64,000 nucleotides of DNA from Cryptomeria japonica (lineage: Eukaryota; Streptophyta; Pinopsida; Cupressales; Cupressaceae), in NCBI RefSeq assembly GCF_030272615.1, contig NC_081410.1, positions 259,811,533 to 259,875,532 of the forward strand. The letters run 5' to 3'. Position 1 is the stretch's first letter, and each line of letters begins with the position of its first letter. The position numbers were made by a program, and so were the translations under genes. The notes under the pieces were generated by a model that was not told the origin of the DNA, searched no databases, and saw nothing but the letters and a program-made list of their open reading frames with translations. This document shows positions 57,394-64,000 of the stretch, in pieces.

Positions 57394-59779
57394 CTATTTA
57401 AAAAAAACATAAATTGAATAAAAAATTATTTTCAACAAATGATAACTATATATCAATTTAAAAGCTATGTATAAATATGAACTTTCAAAGACAAAACCTA
57501 AAAAATAAACAACAATATCATTATTTATGTACAATCTAAAATAGTAAACAAATATGCAAGATGGAAATTATTACTATTGGATTATTATTACTTTAGTTTA
57601 ATATAATATATTTATGAGTCTGTGTGTTCATGATGTCATACAAACAATGGCTATTTATAATCTCCTACAATCTTTGTTCATCACATTCAATAATTTAAAT
57701 CTATTTTTAAAAACAATTAATCTATTGGCAAAGTTAATGATATTTCAATACTTGTAATAATAACACCATTTCAAAAATTTCAAATTTATTTTAAAAAGAA
57801 AATAATTCAAAAAATATGAAATATTAATTCTTCAGCTGTATTGATAAAACAATATTCTATATTTTTTTAAAATGCATAATTTTATATTGAAGGTTGAAAT
57901 TTTCAATGACGATAAATTAAAAATGAGATGCATGTCATCAAAATTAATGGGTTGGTGCAGACATTATGTACCTATTTAGCTGGGCGAGGAAGTTGGTAAA
58001 CAGAATTTGAACCTTCCAAATTCACTGCGAACTGAAAAGTATGATAATATTTATCAGTATAAACGAATGCAGTCGGCGTATAAAGAACAATACCACTAAG
58101 TATAGATATCCACTTTCAATAATTAATTTCACTATTTTTTTATATATTCAATAGTATAAATTTAAATATTTAGTGTTAAATATTTTAAATTTAAATAGTA
58201 TAATTAAATTAGTTTCTCATACAGTAAAACATAACGAGTTTAAGCTGATACGTGTATTGTTGCAGGAGGGTGCAGTAGCAAGCATGACCCATCATGGGAA
58301 ATGAGAAAGGATTTAGGGTTTATAGAGTAAATGCATGAAAATTGCAGCTCCAATCAGTAGGATTATGTTTAGGTTTTCAACCCTTGCAAATTGCCATGCA
58401 ATGGCCTTGGGCATCAAGACTTGTTTGTATTACATCATTAACACAGAGAGTCATAAATATATTATATTAGAATACATCAGAGACTTGCAGAGCAACTATT
58501 TGTTGAATATGTTTTCAAAACTTCCTATAAAAGTGATGAGTCCAAGGGTAGTCGATATCAATACATAGTTTTGGACATTCATAAAACTACATGAGATTAT
58601 CTTAGTGCACGGTGGTAGTCCTCAAGGAAAATTGAGGAGCGGCTGTAGAACACATTTTGGCTTGAGTACTTCTATTGACTATGTGCCTTCTAAATAAATG
58701 CACATAGAGGAAAGAGAGGAAAGCCATTGTATGTTCAGAAAGATATGTTGGTTTATAAGAGGATGAGAAGAAAAATACAAGTGCAGGAGTAAACAATACT
58801 GTTATGATGCATACCTGTTTGTTTGAGCAGTTCTTAATCTGAAAAGTATGAAGAAAAGGAGAAGAAGCCGAAGTGCAACGTTGATTCTCTGCAATGCATA
58901 AATAGTGAATTATGAAATACAAATCATCTAAACAGAATGCGAACCTTCCAAAATTCACTGCAAGGTAATATTTGTTAGTGTAAGGAATGGAAAATGCCTA
59001 TATGAAGAGATTTCATGTCAAGTTCGCTGCACAAAGTAGTTGATAGACTGCAAAATCTTCACATTACACAGGAAGCTTATCATGCAATTTGGAAGCTTCT
59101 ATTGTTATAATAACTATTTGTCGTTGCAATGTTGAATTCGAGGTGAAAAATTCAGTGCAAGTTAAAACTGTGATAATATTTGTCAGTATAAGCAATACAC
59201 TAATACAAAAACATACCTATAACAGTAAAATTGCCTATAACATACGTACACTGAAGAGATTCAATCTGAAGTTCACAGAGCGGTGCGATAAAATGTTTTC
59301 AAATGTAGAGTGTGGAAGCCTTTGAAATCGATATCATGCAAATTGAAAGGTTGGCATGCAAATTCAAAGCTTCCACTAGTATCATAAATGTCTCTCCTTG
59401 CATTACAAAGAAGACACGTGGAAACTGGCATCATTATTGGTAGAACATAAATGCGAAGTTGGATGGTAACCATTTTTTGTTGCAAAATTCATCTATTTCC
59501 AAATAACTAATTTAGTCTGGACAAAGACACGTCAAACATGTAACATGGAGGAAGATACCGCAATATTGTAAGTGAGCGATGGTGATTAAACTCAGCAGTG
59601 AGATTTAATGCGACGATGAATAAAAGTTTATGACAGATGCCTGTTGTTGTAGTGGTATGCCTCTCGGCGTAAAAAAATAAAAAAATATTTAATTAATAGA
59701 AGACTTAGGATAAAATAATTAAATAAATAAAAATATTTATTTAATTATGCAAGGCAATTTAGGTGTCTACAAAAATCTT
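57394..59779. other. Non-coding region with dispersed short repeats
   Basis: No gene seen. An inverted copy of the 56.1-56.7 kb core lies at 57,595-57,670 and a direct copy at 58,420-58,475. A second family (GAACCTTCCAAATTCACTGC...GATAATATTTATCAGTATAA) appears at 57,995-58,070, 58,940-58,990 and 59,140-59,200. An AT palindromic unit lies at 59,690-59,750. Confidence 0.55.
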
Positions 59780-61320
59780 TTATTCAGTTGGATATAGATT
59801 CGATTAGAGATTTTTTTGGTGTTGATGATCACGTTATTCTTAAAGAGGATGTTTGTCAGTATATTCATGTTGTTCTACAAGAGTATGATTGTGGGAAGAT
59901 TAGGGATTTTAGGTAGAGTAATTTGGCTGACAATTCACAAAGGTTGAAAAATGAATTCGGTAGCCTAGGCCACAAGGGTTTGGATACTTGGAATTATTTC
60001 TCGATGTTTGAAGATGAAGAAATTATTAGAATTGTTCTTAGCATAATTCATGATGAACATATCTAGCTTGATAAACCATACTTGATTTTGAAGGAAGTGC
60101 TACAAGTTGTGACAAGTTTATGTGCAATAAGAGAAGTGTCAATATTGAAATTTGTAAATAATATTGAAGTGAATCAATTGACCAGAGTAATATTATATGG
60201 AAGAGCTTTGAGAATTGATTCTATTAGAGTTGTAGATGTCAGGTATGCAACAATGGGGATATCATTTAAAGTTTATTACAGGTTAGAGAAGGTTCTTATC
60301 TGTCTACTAGAGTATATGTGGCTTACAAGATGGTCAAGGAAAATGTTGAATATGATCTATGTGAGATTTTGAGACAACATTTTTTCAATAATATCAAGAT
60401 GGCAAAGAGTGATATGTATCCATTTTGATATGGTTCTCTGTTTGTCTACTTAGTTTTCTATTTTCTGAATACTTTGAACTGGTGTTGAGAATGTTGTATG
60501 GAGAGGAGATATGCCTATTGGATGTCAAATTAAGGGTTACTTAGATGGTTTGGATGATAGCTCTAATATGTGAAATAATTTCTTTGAGAAGCTCAAAAAT
60601 GTGTTGGTTTTGAGGAATTGGGTTCCTCCTAAAGTTTTAGATTGGTATGAGAATGACATTATATTTTTGGTAAATAAAGATGACTGGATTTTAGAAGTTG
60701 TGGCTCCTAGAGTTTCTTGAGAAACTAAACTACCTTATGAAGCTTCAAAATATGAGTGAATGAGGTTAGATAAGAAACTTCAAAAGATTCCAAAGGATTA
60801 AAATGCTAAGAGATTTGGAACTAGGGAAGAGATTCTTGGAAGGTTCGGTATGATGAAGTTGGAGAAGAAAGTAAATAAATCTAGAAGGCTATCTTTAGAG
60901 GAGATATATACTGATGATGAAGAAGAGGAGATGAAGATTGAATATAAATTTGCTCAAAGTGAGGAAGCTAAAGTGGTGCAAAAAGAAGGTGAAGAAATTG
61001 ATGATGATGAGCTTATAAAGGACACGGTGCCTGAAATGATTCAGAAGCTGGACAGTGTGAAGTCTGTTGGAGATTCATATCACAATTATGTATCATATGA
61101 GCATGTTGTTATTGAGAAAGAATTTTTAAATTATTTAGTTTAGATAGAGAGATGAGTTTATGAGAATGTCTGGTGAGCTGAGAGCTGACATGGAGTTAAA
61201 ACTTTCTTCTTATTTGAGGTTGTTGGTTGAAGTAGAGAGTGTTGAGAAGATTGCTAAAAACATAAATTATTTTGATGATGTAGTAAATAAATATATTGAT
61301 TGTGTGAGAGAGTAATATTC
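59780..61320 (+). pseudogene. Decayed homolog of the 23.8-27.3 kb RT-less ORF
   Basis: Several frames joined by shifts. IIRIVLSIIHDEHI near 60,020-60,065 matches VVRIVLSRVHGEFM at 24,270. VYVAYKMVKENVEYDLCEIL near 60,310-60,370 matches the VYEMVKNNAKIDVCEGL segment. GSLFVYLVFYF near 60,430-60,465 matches GNLLVYLILYF. WILEVVAPR at 60,684-60,710 matches WMEVVSPR at 24,949. An acidic tail follows (60,850-61,143). The 5' part is missing from about 59,780. It ends upstream of an LTR just as its relative does. Function unknown. Confidence 0.8.
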
Positions 61321-61640
61321 TTGATGCTACTACTCATTCTTGGAAGGCCTCAATGATCAAGTTCAAGAAACAAATCAAAGATATCTGGCCGAGTGATTTT
61401 GAATGATTTTGGTGTTTTTTGTTTTGGCCTTTGTCCTTGATGGCAAAGGAAGAGAAAGGTGTTGAATTTTTTTTTTATCTATCAGGGGGAGTTGTTATTG
61501 GAGACAGGTACTAAAATTTGTTTTGTTATCTAGTTCGGTAATGTTATTGTTAGGGGGAGTTGTTATTGGTTATTTTTTTCCAAAAAGGATTGAGGTGAAA
61601 ACATTTTTGGTTGTTTGCAATCAATGACAAAGGGGGAGAT
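61321..61640 (+). promoter_or_regulatory. Multiple polypurine tracts before LTR
   Basis: Purine runs: AAAGGAAGAGAAAGG near 61,447-61,461, CAGGGGGAGTTG near 61,483-61,494, TTAGGGGGAGTTG near 61,552-61,564, and CAAAGGGGGAGAT at 61,628-61,640 directly against the LTR. Same arrangement as at 27,300-27,518. Confidence 0.75.
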
Positions 61641-62933
61641 TGTTACATGTGTGCTTTGTTGTCATTGATGTCAAACAATGTGGCCCAAATCTCTTTTGGT
61701 CCAGACATTAGCTATGTGGGATTTGACATCCATTGTGTGGGATTTAGTGTTGAAGTATCTGTAGTTATTATTTTGTACCAGTTGTCATGATTATGTTTTT
61801 AGCAGAGGTTGCTATTGTTGGCAAGAGACACTGCACATGTCATTTGGTGTTGTCATTGATGGCTTGACCCAAGTTAGTTATTCTATCTGTAGTGTGTGAT
61901 CTGATCCTAATGGAAGTGAGAATGAAGATTTGGTTAAGTTCAACGAGATAGAACAAAGCATCCGACAAAGTGTAGAATTTTGGTTTGCATTTCATTTTTG
62001 TTGAATATTTTATGTTGCGAAGCTAGAGGAAGACAGTTAGAGTCTAGAGTACCTTATTTTAGAATCTTAGCCTCTGGTGATGATTGTTGTGTGAGTTAGA
62101 AGATCCGATGTACAAGTTTTTGGGTTGAACAGTGTGGTATGGACGACTTGGATAATTGATCATTGTGCGAAATTGATGGAGTAATTTTGGTGATTGTTTT
62201 TGTGATTAAGTATGTTTAGCCAACATTTGGGAAGCATGTGGACAATTATTTTTGGTCTGCATATGCATTGGAGTTTGGATTGAGTTGACTATGTATACAT
62301 GTTTCATTATTTGTATAGTATTCTTGAAGCCGACATGTAGAAGACCTAATTTCATGTTGAGGATATATAAGACTGATGGATATGATCATTTTGGATATCG
62401 ATGGGAGTGTAGAAAGTATTTGTGATCGATTGTGCATAGTTTCACATGCGCAAAAGAAGGATTTGTGCTACAGAATATTGCAGAATATTGGGATAGAGCA
62501 GTGTGAGATTAAGTGTTTTGTGCTTAATTGAAACTGTACTTTGGCATGGGTAGATGTTATTTTTTAGTTCAGACATTCCAATTATCTTTTGTAAAAGATA
62601 TTGTAAAGTAGTGAGCCTTCCCAAGGGTTGTAGCCCTCCTTGCTTTGTAAATTGAGCAGTGAGCTCTGGGCAGTGTGCCCAAATGCATGTGCTTTCCCTT
62701 GTAATACCTTTAACATAGTATAATTATCTTGTGGGTTCATCCCCACCATGGTTTTTCCCTTAATCAGGTTTCCACATATAAAAATCCTCATGTTATGATG
62801 TTGTTGTGGTTCTTTGCTTCATGCTTTTATATATTTCCTTTGTTCAAATGCATTAAGGGGTTGAATGACTTTACTAAGAATAAAATTTGCAGAAGACTGA
62901 TTCATGCCCCTTTCTCAGTGTTTACTTATTCCA
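61641..62933 (+). repeat. LTR shared by two half-elements
   Basis: TGTTACATGTG start after a polypurine tract and ...CTTATTCCA end before an iMet-type primer site. So it acts as 3' LTR for the ORF on its left and as 5' LTR for the gag on its right. No second copy lies in the window, so its ends are inferred from the adjoining signals. Confidence 0.75.
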
Positions 62934-62935
62934 AG

Positions 62936-62950
62936 AATTGGTATCAGATC
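62936..62950 (+). promoter_or_regulatory. Primer-binding site, tRNA-iMet type
   Basis: ATTGGTATCAGATCC, two bases after the LTR end; one mismatch to TGGTATCAGAGC. Confidence 0.8.
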
Positions 62951-63004
62951 CTAGTTCCTCGAAAGAAGTTTAACAACTTGAGGAAGATCCGGGAAAACAA
63001 TTCA

Positions 63005-64000
63005 ATGGATGCCAGTATTATTCATAAACAACTTTTAGTGGTACTAGATGATCTGGATCAATCCAAAACTGAAGTCTGGGAACCGCAAGAGAATCTTAGA
63101 GATGCTGAAAACTTCATTCAGTCATTGAAAGGGCAATTGGATAAATCTAGAGAAAAGAGAAAGGAACTTGTTGATTAGCTAAAATAGAAAGAAAGAAAAA
63201 TCATGGATAATGATCATCTAAGTCAGACCTTGAAGGAGAAGAAATAGGAATGTGAGAAGCTTGCAGGAGAGAATGCAACCCTGAAGCATGAGATGGAATC
63301 TATAGTGATAAAATTGACCAAGGAGATTGAGGGAAGAAAGAAGAATTAAGAGAATCTTAATCAATCCTTGAAAGAAAGATCTGATGAATGCAATAGACTT
63401 GGTTATGAGATTGGCCAACTAGAGCATGATCTGCATGAAACCAAAGAAGAAATTGCAAAGCAAATTCTTATTCTTATATGTGACCTTGAAGATGCAAATG
63501 AATACAAGGAGAAGTTTAGGATCAATTCAGCCAAACTCAATGAGATGCTTGATAGCCAGAAGGATGCAGAAGACATGAGAGGTCTTGGATTTGAGAAAGG
63601 TGAAAGCTTCGGATCTAGTCAAAGCAATCCTAAGTCAACAAATCAAAAGAACAAGCCTAGAAGGTCTCCAGTAAGACAACCTAATGCTCAAAAATTCAAT
63701 GGTAATTGTTTTGTTTGCAATAAATTTGGTCATAAATCTATTCAGTGCAGAAATAGAATAAATCAAAATGGTCCATCCTTCTCTGGTCAATGTTTCAAAT
63801 GCAATAAATATGGTCATAAGTCAAGTGAATGCACAAGTGTGATGAATAACTTTCTAAATAGAAGAAATTTTAGATGTTATGCATGTGGTAGGTTTGGACA
63901 CATTTCTAATCAGTGTAGATCAAGAGGAAATCAGATGAACTTCTATCCTAGAAAAGGAAATGTTGTATGCTACAATTGTAACAAATCCTGTCACATTGCA
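63005..64000 (+). pseudogene. Gag-like protein, coiled coil and CCHC knuckles, runs off window
   Basis: ATG at 63,005 (MDASIIHKQLLVVLDDLDQS). TAGs at 63,176 and two further points and one TAA interrupt a long charged coiled coil. Then come GLGFEKGESFG and four knuckles: CFVCNKFGHKSIQC, CFKCNKYGHKSSEC, CYACGRFGHISNQC (all intact) and CYNCNKSCHIA, cut by the window end. Homologous to 22,570-23,638 in layout and sequence. Gag of a Sirevirus-like element; what follows it is outside the window. Confidence 0.85.

Noticed and set aside
58602-58958. 118-codon minus-strand ORF
   Set aside because: Composition rich in Phe/Ser/Cys, no domain, no similarity to the Helitron; most likely chance.
62246-62791. 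Minus-strand ORFs within the LTR 61,641-62,933
   Set aside because: Inside the LTR, short, no recognisable product.

Overview
The window is non-genic, transposon-packed plant nuclear DNA. The evidence is plant-type Ty3/gypsy (Tat lineage and chromovirus), Ty1/copia with the multiple polypurine tracts typical of Sireviruses, a LINE with an RNase H domain, an intron-containing Helitron, a tRNA-like SINE, and a fragment of a plant dynamin-related protein of the DRP4 type. Density, nesting and decay suggest a very large plant genome. A gymnosperm is my guess from the overall look, not something the sequence proves. I see no intact host gene, rRNA gene, tRNA gene or CRISPR array.

Layout. 1-529 and 8,271-11,630 (minus) are two halves of one Tat-type gypsy element, split by a complete chromovirus at 530-8,265 with target-site duplication (TSD) AGTTC. 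11,640-13,500 is an LTR-like promoter region with three 280-bp repeats carrying palindromes and G-boxes. It precedes a decayed reading frame of about 1,200 codons without RT (13,506-17,146, plus). 18,050-20,028 and 37,658-37,895 (minus) are the gag-protease of a second Tat element. It is split by a unit at 20,034-37,652 with LTR-like ends and TSD CTCAT. That unit holds a Sirevirus-like element without pol (21,639 to about 27,752, plus), a DRP4 fragment (28,387-28,945) and, in its right LTR, a full Ty1/copia element (30,654-37,337, minus, TSD ACCTT).

40,348-46,625 is a LINE whose endonuclease-RT-RNase H ORF2 is followed, by an ATGAGTAA overlap, by a third ORF. It lies in an AT-rich satellite (40,131-48,070) that also took a SINE. 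Then come a 740-bp microsatellite, a 161-bp foldback hairpin, a Helitron Rep-helicase (51,033-56,061, minus), local repeat families (56,121-59,300), and half of a relative of the 23.8-27.3 kb ORF (59,780-61,320). That half ends in an LTR (61,641-62,933) which also serves as the 5' LTR of a gag gene running off the window.

How it fits together. The window records layered insertions; in three cases the host frame or LTR continues across the insert and the TSD matches. Most premature stops sit where Gln, Trp or Arg codons are expected, as cytosine-methylation decay would give. The most unusual content is a family of large RT-less proteins linked to retroelements at three loci, and a LINE with an extra ORF.
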